Of a DNA stretch of 64,000 nucleotides, positions 23,054-34,396 are shown piece by piece. Position 1 is the stretch's first letter, and each line of letters begins with the position of its first letter. Origin of the DNA: Galeruca laticollis (taxonomy: Eukaryota > Arthropoda > Insecta > Coleoptera > Chrysomelidae); assembly GCA_963921935.1 (NCBI GenBank), contig OY998181.1, forward strand, positions 139,089,423-139,153,422, given 5' to 3'. The notes below the pieces were generated by a model. It was not told where the DNA came from and did not search any database. It saw nothing but the letters and a program-made list of their open reading frames with translations. A program made the position numbers and the translations under genes.

Positions 23054-25065
23054 GAAGCATATGAAATTTAAGAAACAAGAAAAGAAGCTACAGAATCTTG
23101 AACACACACAACATAAAATTCAATACTCAAAACATCATGAAACTGTAAGTACCTACAAACCAACACACTTTGCACCACGATTTGAAAACCTTTCAGACAC
23201 TAATTTTACAAATAGTGAAATAGAATTTTTAAATAAAGGTTTAAAGTACAGCATACCACCTAAATTTACGAATAATATTAAACAAATTATAGCTACAGAG
23301 TCAGAAATAGCTTTAAAATCTAATTCAAATAATTTTCTTCATGAGAAATTAAAAATTGCCAATTTAATCAAAAATATTGAACCTTCAAAAGTTAAACGTC
23401 AAACAAAAAATGACATTTCAGTTTTAAACGCAATAAAAAAGAAGATAGAGAATAATAACCTAAAACCTAACAGTTACAAAATATGATAAGGGGAACGCTA
23501 CTGTCATTTTGACGACTGAAAATTACAATTCCAAAGTATATAACTTTATAGAATCCAGCGATGTAAAAGTTCTTAAAGCAGACCCAACAAAGAAGTTTTC
23601 TAATAATGTAAGGGATATTGTTAATAATTCAAATTATCTTTTAAATGATTACGAAAAGAGGTCTATCATACATAAGAATCCTCATTGTCCACTATTATAT
23701 GGAACAGTTAAATTACATAAAATAACGAAACCAATTAGACCTGTAGTCTCCTATGTTAATGCTACTAATAATATATTGGCAAAGAAGCTCAACAATATAC
23801 TCAATACTTACGGATATGAATCTCAGTGCTCAATTAGAAATTCAATAGAACTAATCAAAAAGTTGAAAGCAATCCACTTACAAGATAACTATAAACTCAT
23901 ATCGTTCGATGTAACTAACATGTTTACTAAAATTCCTCCTAAAGAATGTCTAATACTTGTAAGAAAATTACTAGAAGATAAAAATATTAATCCAGGAATA
24001 ATATCAGATATACTTAATTTATTTGATGTATGCATTAATCAGAATTATTTCACTTTTGACAATAAGAAATATATTCAAAATGAAGGTTTACCAATGGGAT
24101 GCCCTATATCACCTATTTTAGCAAACATTTTTATGGACAATTTAGAAAGAAAGATCTTTGAAAGTAATATTTCGAAAAATATTTTATTTTGGTATAGATA
24201 TGTAGATGACATATTAGCTTGTTTTATGGGTAGTGAACGACAATTAGATGTATTTTTCAACCACATCAATAATTCACACCCGAAAATTAAATTTACATTA
24301 GAAATTGAAGAAAATAGCTCAATCAATTTTCTTGATTTAAAAATTCAAAGAGTTAATAATGTACTTGATTATTCAATTTACCGAAAACCAACACAAACAA
24401 TTCCATTCAATTCTAACCACCCTGTGTCACACAGACTAGCAGCATATAATTCAATGATACATAGAGCTTTTTCAGTTCCTATGAACAAATGTAATTTTGA
24501 TAGAGAGATTAGTACAATTAGACAAATAGCAACATCTAACGGTTATCCATTAGATATGATAAATAAGGTAATTAGTAAAAAAGAGGAAAAAGTGGCATTA
24601 CAACTAATATATCCTAAACAAGCTGATGAAATTAAAACTTATAAAACCATCACATATGCAGGAAATATTTCTAATAATATTTCAAAGATAATATCTTCAG
24701 CAACGAATACAACAATTTCTTTTAAAACAGAAAGTAACGTTAGTACAAAATTGTTAAATGTAAAAACAAAAATACCACTATTAAAGAAGTCAGGTATATA
24801 TAAACTCAAATGTCCAGAATGTAATGCTGTCTATTTGGGTCAGACCCTTAGGAATTTTGAAATACGATACAGTGAGCACTTACGAGCATACAGATTAAAA
24901 CAACCAGATAAATCCCGCTACGCAAAACATCTACTTGACACCAATCATTCATTGACACCTAACACAGAACTAGAAGTGCTGCATATTTGTGAAAAGAAAC
25001 AAGAACTGGATTTCCTTGAAGAACTGGAAATTAGAAGTGATAATTGTAAAGATCAGCAGATATAG
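23054..25065 (+). pseudogene. Penelope-like polyprotein: RT and GIY-YIG nuclease
   Basis: The likely start is the ATG at 23054. The N-terminal region (to 23486) is Lys-rich with FTNSEIEFLNKGLKYS. A one-base frame break near 23486 precedes the DKGNATVIL phrase, and the second frame runs 23509-25065. It encodes reverse transcriptase with SFDVTNMFTKIPP, GLPMGCPISPILANIF and YRYVDDILACF (catalytic Asp pair). A GIY-YIG endonuclease follows, with SGIYKLKCPECNAVYLGQT. GLPMGC has Cys where the other copies have Ser. An 81-bp deletion removes the normal C-terminus, so the protein ends IRSDNCKDQQI. RT and nuclease cores look intact, but the frame break makes this copy doubtful. Confidence 0.85.
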
Positions 25066-25301
25066 TTTTCCTGGTTTTCTATATCATTGCACAGTTATAC
25101 TGATCTTAATTGGAAAAATGATATCCAGGATATCACCATAGGGCTAATAATATCTAAGCTTCAATATTTGTAATATCACATCTTCTTCTTTTTTCTATAA
25201 ACATATATTAAGCCAATCACAAGTTAGGTTACTTCTTGGTCTAGCCAAAAATAACTACTAAACAACAGGTAGGCATAAAATGAAATGTAACTTCTGTCAT
25301 T

Positions 25302-25335
25302 CTGACGATGATATTGATTTATCGAAACAATTGTC
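25302..25335 (+). ncRNA. Hammerhead-ribozyme core in Penelope 3' UTR, copy 1
   Basis: CTGACGA (25302-25308) fits the CUGANGA core. A short stem-loop with GATA pairing TATC follows, then GAAAC (25324-25328), a 4-base loop AATT, and GTC (25333-25335), the cleavage triplet. ATT before the core pairs with AAT after it (stem I). Minimal hammerheads with very short stem III are known in Penelope-like elements. Stem I is weak and the base after CUGANGA does not pair, so activity is uncertain. Confidence 0.6.
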
Positions 25336-25420
25336 AATTTTTTAGAATTTTCAATAACTTGTATTATATTGTGGAATTAACTAGAGACCTTGAGTTTCAT
25401 TTAAAAACATTAGAATCATT

Positions 25421-27975
25421 ATATGCCAGAATAGCATTCACTATTTTATTTTTTATTGGGGTATTAGAGAATCCTTGTGAATTTAGTAACCTTAAATGTT
25501 CTATTATTGTCGAGTGGAAACGTTCGACAATACCGTTCGATTGTGGGTGATCCGGTGAACAAAAATGTAGTTTAACTTTATGGAGGCTTAGAAGTTCGGT
25601 TACAACAGTATTTTTAAATTCGGTGCCGTTGTCACAAATTATTTGGTTGGGTATACCGTGATGGGAGAAAAATTTGATGAGATTATTAGCTATTTCTGTT
25701 CCTGATAAGGCTTCTAAATATTAGGCTTGAGCATACTTTGAAAAACTATCTACAATCGTTAAAAATTTTGAATTTTCGAATGTGAATGAGTCGATGTGCA
25801 CTATTTCGAAGGGTTTAGTCGCTGTTGGTGTTAAATTCATTTGGATCTTGACTGGATGTCTGTCATATTTGCATTGCTGACATATTTCACATTCATTGAT
25901 GTAAGTTTGGATTGATTTTTTCATATCGGGCCAGTAATATTTTTCTTTGATTTTTTGAAGCGTTTCGTTGATGCCGCGGTGATTAGATTTGCTTTCATGG
26001 TAGTTTTTGATCGTTTCCAATATATCTTGTTTGTTTATTACATCGATTAGTTTACTTGTACATTTTTTTAGTTTTATAGAAGAAGATTTAAAATATTGCT
26101 GTAAACAAACCGAAAGTGGTTCATACAGAGTTGGATGTTCGAAATATAAATAATAAGAGACATCTGGGACGATATATTCTTTAAAGAAGTTTATCGCGTC
26201 GTTATTAAAGTCGTTTTTAGATAACTGAATGTAATAACGCTGCTTATTTCCAAAAAGAAATTTTGTTTTAGGTTTTGCCGGAGAATGCATTACTGAATCT
26301 ATGAAAATTTGGTTTTTGCCATAGTTAACTGCACATTCGGTAATTGGTATACCTACTACAGGGCTTTCGTCGAAATTCGAATGTACAGTGTTATTTTCGT
26401 CAGGGTCGTCTTCAGTTTGTTGTTCGTGATTGTCATGAAATGTATCGTCAATATTTACGATCATAGACAAATTATCGTAGTCTTGTCTTACACTAATAAC
26501 ACTAGGTTCTGCAGGTTGATTGCGCGTCGAAGGTTGAGGTGTATTGAGACTACTGTCAGTTTGACGGTCTGGGTTGGGTTGACTATAGTAATTGCTGGAT
26601 TCGCCTAAGATTTCGTCCACGTTTTTCCAAAAAGAATCGTCGTTCCAAAATGGTTCTGATTCTTTAGTATGAATCTCAATTCGTGAGAGGCAATCTGCGT
26701 TACTGTTCGATTTCCCGGATCGATAAATTATCTGATAATCAAACTCTTCGAGTTTTATTTTCCAACGTAAGAGTTTAGAATTTGGTTCTTTTAGTGAATT
26801 TAACCAGACTAATGGTTTGTGGTCCGTTATAATATTAAATCTTCTACCATATAGGTAAGGTCTTAAGTACTTGGTTGCCCATACTATAGCTAAAAGCTCC
26901 TTCTCTATTGTTGAGTATGATTGTTCAGAATCATTCAAAGTACGTGATGCGTATGCTACGGGGAGATCCTGACCTATAGGGCCTTGAGATAGGATTGCTC
27001 CTAAAGCTACATTTGATGCATCTGTTGTAAGATTAAATGGTTTCGAGAAATCGGGATATTGTGGAATAGGCTCGTTTATCAGTAAATTTTTAATAAAAGT
27101 CTCGAAGCAGGTGATGTACTCGTCATTTAAATCAATTTTCGCCCCCTTTTTAAGGCACTTTGTTAAGGATTTTGTAATTTTGCCAAAGTTCTTAATGAAC
27201 CGTCGATAATATCCGAGTAGACCAAGGAAGGCTTTGATTTGTTTTGGTATTGGGAAGTTGCGTATGGCGTATATTTTGTCTGGGTTTGGTTTAACACCGT
27301 TAGGTGTTACTATGTGGCCCAAGTAAGCAACTTCCTTCCTCAAAAATTCTGATTTGTCCAGCTGGACCTTGAAATTTGCTTCTCTAAGTCGTTGAAATAC
27401 TGTTCGCAGGCGTTCCAAGTGTTCCTGAATGGAAGTCGAAAATATTATGATATCATCGAGGTAAACCAAACACATTTCGTTTTGAATACCTCGTAGTATG
27501 TTATCTGCGACTCTTTGAAAGGTGGCAGGTGCCGATTTGAGACCATAAGGCATACGAAGAAATTCGTAATGTCCGTTTTTTCGATATCTTTTTCTTCCAT
27601 CTCGATCTGATGGAAGCCGCTAGCTAGATCTATAGTCGAAAAATATTGACAATTTCCTAATTTCGCTAAAACATCGTGTATATTGGGCAGAGGATAACGA
27701 TCGTCTATTGTTTTTTCATTAAGTTTTCTGTAGTCGATAACTACTCTCCATTTTTGTTTGCCGCTGGCATCTTTCTTCTTACTTACCACCCAGATTGGCG
27801 ATGACCATGGCGAGTTCGATTGGCGAATTATATTAGAGTCCAGCATGTTTTGTATCTGATTAGCGACCTCTATGTATAAAAGGATATCTGTAAGTTTTCG
27901 TGTAGACCGGTATTTCATCAGTCGTTCGTATTTGATGTCGAATTTTACTAGTAAATGTCAATGGTTCGTGAGCAT
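25421..27975 (-). pseudogene. gypsy pol: RT, RNase H and partial integrase
   Basis: The minus-strand relic begins inside the RT N-terminus (TTDEIPVYTKTYRYP, about 27940). A frame change near 27880 leads into the fingers domain (WRVVIDYRKLN, about 27740). A small deletion with frameshift near 27580 removes the residues between EMEEKDIEKT and HYEFLRMPYG. The 610-codon frame 27553-25721 holds the RT active site YLDDIIIF, RNase H (TTDASNVALGAILSQ), an HHCC zinc site ending CEICQQC, and the start of the integrase core (VDSFSKYAQA). A TAA at 25723-25721 stops it; beyond it the catalytic DNGTEF and NGIVERFHS motifs are still readable to 25430. Several breaks make it non-functional. Confidence 0.9.
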
Positions 27976-28735
27976 TTTCTTCTTGAATAACATATTGCAT
28001 AGCCTCTGTTAAAGAAGCGGGCCTCATGCATCGGATGGTGGTTCCTAGGGGTTCTCTTAACCCGGAGAGAAATGTTTTGAGGGCTTCATTTTGATATAGG
28101 GTAAATTTAGCAGCCTACGTATTTTCGTGGATATTAACATATCTACAAATTAAATTTAGAATATGTAAGCATCTATCATAGAACGATTGAGAAGACTCAT
28201 TCGAATTTTGTTTGAGCATTACGAGATCTCTATTCAAGCAAACTTCGTCTCTTTGGTCTGAGAAATTACTAGTCAGAACGTTTTTTAATTCGACCCATGT
28301 ATTACAAGAGTGGATATTTATTATAGTTTTAGCGTTTCCTTTAATTTTTGATAATATAGAATTCAACAAATAAATATTCTGAAAGTTATTGTGGTTTTCC
28401 CTATCTTCGAAATGAGCAATAATGGATTCACTTACAGAAATAAATCTGTTTGAGTCGTTAGGGTTACCATCAAATTCTGGAATGCAGTTAATATATTCCC
28501 ATTTAAATTGTGCTTGTGCCATTTCTGATTCTAATTGATCGTTATTTACGATTGGTTGCGTTATAAGGTTCGATGAATGACTACTACTTAGGTTATTTAC
28601 TCTTAAGGTATTTGATTTTTTAGATTTATGCTTAAATTTTGTTTTATCTTTTGAATTTGATGCGGTAGAAAGAGAACCAACACTCAATTTACTAAAAGTA
28701 GTTTGAATTTCGTCCAAAAGATTATTTGAATTCAT
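27976..28735 (-). pseudogene. gypsy gag, truncated and fused towards pol
   Basis: ATG at 28735; 206 codons are open to a TAG at 28114-28112, after which the same frame carries on with recognisable gag (AAKFTLYQNEALKTFLSGL) to about 27980. The N-terminus is Ser/Lys-rich, and the capsid part includes FDGNPNDSNRFI. Gag sequence then passes directly into the RT N-terminal phrase with no zinc knuckle and no protease between. This shows a deletion of the middle of the element. Confidence 0.8.
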
Positions 28736-29000
28736 AAATTGTACTTACAAAATAATCAATGCGACTTTGATCATGTTTTTCTTAACTATAGGGGGTAGGT
28801 AATCCCTGCAGAATTCAGGCGATGTGGGTCCTAATTCTCGAAATACGGAATGGTCTGGAACAGGTCTCCAATAGACTGATGAATGATGCCAAAACTGGTA
28901 CTTCACTGAACACAGGCCGGTTCTTTTTCACTTTAAACTTGTTTGCAAAGTTCGATTTGTCGGTAAATCGTTGAAACGAATATCGGACGTTCAATACGCA
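28736..29000 (-). other. gypsy 5' leader
   Basis: Untranslated region between primer-binding site and gag ATG. A 65-codon open stretch here (28815-29012) has no family resemblance and is not called a gene. Confidence 0.6.
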
Positions 29001-29011
29001 CGACTGCGCCA
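29001..29011 (-). promoter_or_regulatory. Primer-binding site (serine-tRNA type)
   Basis: TGGCGCAGTCG directly follows the 5' LTR on the minus strand. This is the primer site used by the 17.6/297 group of gypsy elements. Confidence 0.8.
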
Positions 29012-29269
29012 AAAATGTACTTTATTACTTAAAACTACTTTTTAAAAACTAGAAACTAACTATACCGACAATATTCGTTCGGTTCTAACTGCTGACTGAC
29101 TAATTCTTGAAAGAAAATGAATTTATATATAAATCTAAAAATACAACGTAAGCAAATTACAATATGATATTATTATAACTGATCTGCGGGTGAGGGTGAT
29201 ATAATTAGTGTGACTGGGCGATGAACCAATCACCTACCTACAACTCGTGGTTCATCACCCTGTCACACT
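29012..29269 (-). repeat. gypsy 5' LTR
   Basis: The left edge on the minus strand is AGTGTGACAGGG, typical of the 17.6/297 group, and the right edge ends just before the primer-binding site. About 258 bp. It contains a repeat-rich start (two GTGATGAACC-like / GTGATTGG words) and an AATAAAG near its end. The 3' partner LTR is not in the window. Confidence 0.75.
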
Positions 29270-29941
29270 GCTATGAAATATTTTCCAATATTGAAATAGC
29301 ATGTGTGTGAAGAGAAAATGAATCTTCATTACATAATATAAAATTCACTTGATTATATTTTATAAAATACTTCTTCAATTTCCCTTAATTTCATTCAGGT
29401 ATATGTTTTTTTGTATATTTAATCATTTGCGGTCCAATTATATTGTCATAACCAAGGAAATGAAAAACAGCCCCTTTGAAACATGCAGATATTAAAAACA
29501 CGGCCAGTCCTGGAACAAAAAAGTAGCTACTTCAACCAAAGCCACAGTGTGGGGGCCCTTTAAAACTTTACTGTCAGGATTGAATCTGGAGAATGATACT
29601 CTTTATTCATTTTTCAAATATTTGTCTTTATTTATACAATAAACATGTGAATAATACACTCGAAATATTGTTCATGTACTCTAAATATTAAATGTTTTGC
29701 AAATTCTTCATCAAAATCAACATTGAAATTGAAGGAGTCAGATGCAGAGGAATAAATAATCAAATTTGTGTTTTTTAAATTCAGCAACGCTATCCCAAAT
29801 TGCACCTGTCCATAATAACTATGTTTTCTTTTTCAAAAACCACTTATCATCCTTTCTTTTCAAATAATTTTTGAAAATGGACCCAAATAATAATCCAAGT
29901 ACTAGCAGACATCATTCGCCCACCCCCCTAACACCTTCATT
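29270..29941. other. Unassigned stretch
   Basis: AT-rich; no gene recognised. It begins directly beyond the gypsy LTR. Confidence 0.35.
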
Positions 29942-30096
29942 AAAGAAAATATGCAAAAATGGTTACAATCTAATAATATACAATTTGATATGAATATGGT
30001 TCGAGCTGAACTTTTCACTGGCAAAATTGTTTTGCACAAAGAAGAAGATGAAATGTTCAAGTTAGATAGGATTGTGGAAGATTTTATAGAACGATA
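29942..30096 (+). pseudogene. Tc1/IS630-like transposase fragment
   Basis: About 51 codons with MQKWLQSNNIQFD and a following MVRAEL segment, ending FKLDRIVEDF. It matches by eye the region preceding the last catalytic acid in a group of DDE_3-type transposases. The fragment at 46.9-47.4 kb carries the complementary C-terminal part (YHCELNFIELIFAQ). The rest is missing here. Confidence 0.5.
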
Positions 30097-31411
30097 ATCG
30101 TTTCTTTCTCTAGTGGTGGCAGTGAATAATTATTACTTTCTTTATATAAATTTATTTAGTGTTTCTTGAGGTAACAAATAATGGACAATGTAATTAATAG
30201 TTCTGATATTCTGTAAAATGTTTATTTGTTACAAATAATGTTTAATAAAAAATTATGCAAATAGTAAAATGATTAAACTATTTTTATATCACATCTGATT
30301 TCTAAGTACTGAAATTACTGTTTTCAGAATGAGGATTAATTATAACAGGTTGTCTATTGAAAAATAGGCCCTTTTTCATACAATTTGGAAATGTCCTGTA
30401 CTTTATAGGTACCTATTCTTGCTATGAAATATTCCAAATAAGAAATCTATGGAAGAAGTGATGACAAATATATTATTATGCTAAAGTGTATCACATGCAG
30501 ATATTTTTGATGCAGAACGAAAAATATTTGTTGTATTTTTAAATCAAATGAGTTCTTGTACTTGCAATGGAACATTTTCTTATATTTCATTCTTAAGAGG
30601 GGCCTCACGTTTTAGGAACCTGAAAACAGTTGGCACCCGTGATTTGCAACAAAACTTAGGTCATTTTGTACACAACAAATCTAAATAAAGGAGGGAAATT
30701 AAGTGTTGAAATTTTAACACAATATAACTTGGACCTTTGTCTTGGGGATCAGATATTTTGGTTGAGTTTTATATTGTTATAAAAAAGATATAAGCCATTA
30801 AGTGATGGTGTGATTTTGACAGTTTTGACAATTTGTGGTCACCAATCTGGACACCAAAACCTGATCCCCAAAAGGAAGCCTAGAGAATTCGATTCTGAAA
30901 ATATGAAATCTCAAATCATTGTGTTTTTTGAGATTTGTTGTGCGCAAATTTTTGCAAACGAACATCTTTTTACTTTAGTTCAACCGCTCCACCGTCTTGA
31001 TGCATGGCGCTGTATAGAACAATATAGAACAATGACAGAAGACGACGGTCAATTCATAGACAAATAATATTATAACTTTCTCTATGGGTCAAATATGCTG
31101 TTGCATATGTTTTGTGTTCATAAAAATATCCCAAATTTATAGTTTAGTGTGTATTGTAAACTATTTTAATATAAGTGATTATAATTAAGTAATTTTGATG
31201 CTAAATAAGTAAATTAGTGCTTCGTAAATGCTATTTTTATTTACTCCACAAGATTGTGTTTAGTGCATCATGCTTCGTTGCAACAAAAAAGCAGTTTTTG
31301 CACCTATTACACAAATAACTACTTTTTAATGTTATTCTTATTTATTGTTGGTAAATACATCAAAGTGATTAAATATATTATGTGAGAATGATTTCGAGTT
31401 TTTGTTCTTTG

Positions 31412-31412
<1 letters not shown>
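30097..31412. other. Mostly unassigned; inverted pair at 30742-30871
   Basis: TTGGGGATCAG (30742-30752) is inverted at CTGATCCCCAA (30861-30871), about 130 bp across, with flanking TTTTGG / CCAAAA continuing the match. An 85-codon open frame (30810-31067) overlaps the right arm and resembles nothing I know. Confidence 0.4.

Positions 31413-31477
<65 letters not shown>
31413..31477. repeat. (AT)n microsatellite
   Basis: About 65 bp of uninterrupted alternating A and T, inside an intron-like position 3' of the YqaJ exon on the minus strand. Confidence 0.95.
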
Positions 31478-31479
<2 letters not shown>

Positions 31480-31488
31480 TGTTTATAC

Positions 31489-31661
31489 CTGATAATAGTA
31501 ATTTTGATTCCGCTTGAGTTGAATTTTATTGTTGTGTTTTTCTAGACAAATTTTGTTCTTCATGAGGTCAATTATTTCGCTTATTGTATTTGTTTGTAAA
31601 TTCAGTTTTGATGCAGAGTGGAGGCATTTTATTTCAAGTAGTGCATTATCACCTACAAGCC
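31489..31661 (-). CDS. YqaJ-like nuclease, exon b
   Basis: Exon bounded by an acceptor ending TTTTAG (31663-31662 on the minus strand) and a donor GTATAA (31488-31483). Joined to exon a it reads ASPDGLVGDN ALLEIKCLHSAS and ends QNYYYQ. The Asp of SPDG and the E-x-K of LLEIK are the metal-binding residues of the YqaJ/lambda-exonuclease fold. Frame and both splice sites are intact. The following exon was not found. Confidence 0.65.
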
Positions 31662-31752
31662 CTAAAATATTTTATCAATAAATGTATGTCATTTAATATG
31701 CAAAAAGAATTTATAACACATGGTAATTATTTGTTATGTTGAATATATTTAC

Positions 31753-32034
31753 CATCAGGAGAAGCACCTAGAAAACCGTGTTGAACATCTACCCACAATC
31801 CTGTATCAACCACCACAACATTTTGTACTTGTTCAAAAATGCTCTTAGCCACTTTTTCCTTAAGAGTTCCATACTCCATTACCTCCGTCATACAATAAGT
31901 CTTTTTAAGAACAGTTTTAATAAGAGAATGGCAAGGTGTATTTGTTTTTCTCTTAACAACCTGTCCAAAGATTTTATAAGAAATTAGGATGGTTATCCAC
32001 TTTTTAGCTTGCCTTAGCTTATGCACCATAGGTA
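31753..32034 (-). CDS. YqaJ-like nuclease, exon a
   Basis: An open frame with FGQVVKRKTNTPCHSLIK, EYGTLKEKVAKS and DVQHGFLGASPDG. This order (FG..VKR..., MEYG...E..A, GLW.D..HGFLGASPDG) is that of insect proteins with a YqaJ viral-recombinase-like nuclease domain. It ends at a GTAAAT donor (31752-31747), and a 91-bp intron separates it from exon b. The 5' limit is uncertain: the frame begins near 32029 but upstream exons were not recognised. Such genes are multi-copy in many insects and may be carried by transposons; whether this one is host or mobile is unknown. Confidence 0.6.
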
Positions 32035-32044
32035 ATAGTTATCG

Positions 32045-33179
32045 TTGAATAAAATTAATGAATGAAGTTGGTAACATTATATTTTAAAAATCTTTGAACC
32101 ATAAATATTTTAAAACTTTGTCTAGCCAAAAAATTTCCTTGCAAATTGTTTGATTATATAAGCATTTCAAAAAATCAAAGAAAATAAGAAACCAAATTAT
32201 TATTAAAGGATGACTTAGTAATAGTCTTAGTTGTTGATATTAAAAAAAAATTGTAAAACAAAGGACGACTAAAAAGTTAATTTTGTCTACTTATTGCACT
32301 TCGGGGGCTGTATCAAGTTATACCGATAGGTTTTCTTTTCTAAAAACCATTTTTTGTGTTCTTGCTGAAAAACGTAAAAACAACTCAAAAAAATCCAAAA
32401 TTCCAACTTTTTTCTGGGTAAACCTATACTTTTCTCGTATATTAGATGAGTTGGATGGAAAAGTAATAAAACCAATAATGTATTATACAAAAACAAAAAA
32501 AATATTTACCATTCAGGTGATCACACATATGTGTATCTGTCATGGAAATAAGAGAATGAACCAACTATTTTTTTGTATAATGAAGGAAAAATGTTTCAGT
32601 TCCAATCTCCACAACACATATGATCAATCTTTGCAAACAAGGTAGAAGCAAACTTGTACATGTTGATTGTATGTTTGATTTTGTACTGTATATATCGATC
32701 TCCCCACAATATAAACATTATTATTTGTCATTACAGATCTTTCGCTTTAAATTTTTTATTAGTTGTTATAGTTGCTTTGTAAGTTTTTTAAACGTTTGCT
32801 ATTTTAAATTGAAATTCCTCACTGTACCTTACTTTCCTCTTTCTATTAAATATAAAGCATTGTATTACAAGTAAATATTTCTTTGTATATTAAATTTGGA
32901 AACTCTTTGTTTATATTATTTGTTCCTAGATAAAATTGAATATATTTACACATGTAGTTGAAAAAAGAGCCTATAAGTCAAATAAAATTTGAAAGCAACC
33001 AACAGAAACTCTGAAACTGATACAAATATGATTAGATTGAGGCAAAGTTGTGACACGACATTCTGTGTTTTCAGACTAAATGGCCTATTTTAAATCATGT
33101 ACATTTGCAACTTTTCCGCAGTTTAATTTTCTTAGCATGAAACAAACAAAAATTTATAATCATGAAAACATTTTATAAT
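32045..33179. other. Unassigned stretch
   Basis: AT-rich. It probably includes intron or upstream sequence of the YqaJ-like gene; no exon recognised. Confidence 0.3.
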
Positions 33180-33492
33180 GTTAATATAAATGGTACAAAT
33201 TTTGAAAGGTAGAATGTTTTTAAAGTATGTATATTTTTCTTCCATTCTTAATTTCTTGGTATCCATATTATTAAATAGCACATGTCCTTTCATGCAATAT
33301 GTAATGCAACTTGTATCAGGTGATAATAGTTATATTTTTCAATTATCACTATTATATGTTCATCAAAATGAATTGTGCAATTCTTGTCTTATGAGAGCGG
33401 TTTTAATTTTTCTTCATTCAGATACTTCAAAGGTCACTTCAATTAAGCATTTTTCGCTTTTCGCTAACAAACCCATATTATCATTAAAATAG
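33180..33492 (-). pseudogene. Second, decayed YqaJ-like fragment
   Basis: The minus-strand translation, with frame changes, shows MGLLAKSEKCLIEV, then YNYYH, QVALHIA and KDMCYLIIWIPRN. This parallels the E-x-K, YYYQ and following strand regions of the YqaJ domain, including the part that comes after exon b of the neighbouring gene. Several stops. The plus-strand open frame over the same bases is probably chance. Confidence 0.4.
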
Positions 33493-34388
33493 GGATTCAA
33501 GAGAATGTTGAAAGATGGTTTGATGATACTAGAACAAACCGTCAGTATTATTTATCTCATATTTTCACATTAATCAAATAATCCAGTAAAGATAACCTCA
33601 AACATAGCTTTTAAAATTAAAAAATACGGATTGCAGGATAATTTACATTATCATAACTACAATTTTTGATATCGGGTCAATACGATTACGTACTTTTTAA
33701 CAATTTATTCCTTTCAAAAACATTTATGAAACTCTTAAATAATCCAAAATCTACACTCAAATGGAAATTATGAATTATTTCAACACATTTTGTTTGGATC
33801 CGTGTATATAATATTCTCTTATCTATGCACAGGTGTGCTGTGGTTTGGATGCGACATAAAAAACAGAGATAAGGTTTCTGTGCTTACAATATAAGTGGAA
33901 ATATTTGAAATCAAAACATTCGAACAGAGATGCGTTTCTTTGAACCGTCAAGAGTGGAAAGACAGAGAGAGAAAATATGTTGAATAAGTAAAAGCCGATT
34001 CAGTACTACTATTGACATCTATCGTAAATATTTTGAACCAAATAATTACTAAATTAGTAACTAGTATTGTGTAGGTTTTTAGGTTTATATACCTGTGAGG
34101 AGGCTCCTCTTAACAAATGTTTTATTCAACTGATTTTCATTTCTCATATAACTCAATTTTCGAAAAACAAACATCCTCTGCTCTCTGAATAATTCAATTT
34201 TCGCCTAATGTGGTTCCTTCATTCTGAATTATTTACATTTCATCAGAAACAACTCAGATCTTATCATTGTTTTAAAATACAAAACTTAACTTCATGTGCC
34301 ACCAGATTTGACAACTGTAATGTTATGTCATGTCATATCAAAGAATACACCAACAACAATGGTTGGTTAGTGTATTCTTTGGTCATAG
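33493..34388. other. Unassigned stretch
   Basis: No gene recognised. A 28-bp word at 33800-33827 is repeated exactly at 36422-36449. Confidence 0.35.
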
Positions 34389-34396
34389 CTTCCAGT

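Larger units (their letters stand above)
23045..25420 (+). mobile_element. Penelope-like element, copy 1
   Basis: A retroelement that pairs reverse transcriptase with a GIY-YIG nuclease. It starts near 23045 against a LINE fragment and its 3' end (CATTTAAAAACA, near 25420) abuts a truncated gypsy integrase. Its 3' UTR (25066-25420) is almost identical to those of the dimer at 39.6-42.7 kb and contains a hammerhead-ribozyme core. Compared with the dimer it has a 9-bp in-frame loss near 24396 and an 81-bp deletion at about 25035. Confidence 0.9.
25421..29269 (-). mobile_element. Ty3/gypsy element, internally deleted and 3'-truncated
   Basis: Minus-strand order: 5' LTR (29269-29012), primer-binding site, leader, gag, then pol running into the Penelope 3' end at about 25421. 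Nucleocapsid, protease and the start of reverse transcriptase are missing, and integrase is cut before its C-terminal domain. The 3' LTR is absent. Features match the Drosophila 17.6/297 lineage, including an LTR starting AGTGTGACA and a serine-tRNA-type primer site. Confidence 0.85.

Noticed and set aside
26309..26608. Plus-strand 99-codon frame
   Set aside because: It lies antisense to the gypsy pol frame and has no domain; a shadow of that gene.
30810..31067. 85-codon frame as a gene
   Set aside because: No recognisable domain, overlaps an inverted repeat; too little support.
33190..33492. Plus-strand 100-codon hydrophobic frame
   Set aside because: The minus strand over the same bases resembles YqaJ; the plus frame has no family match.
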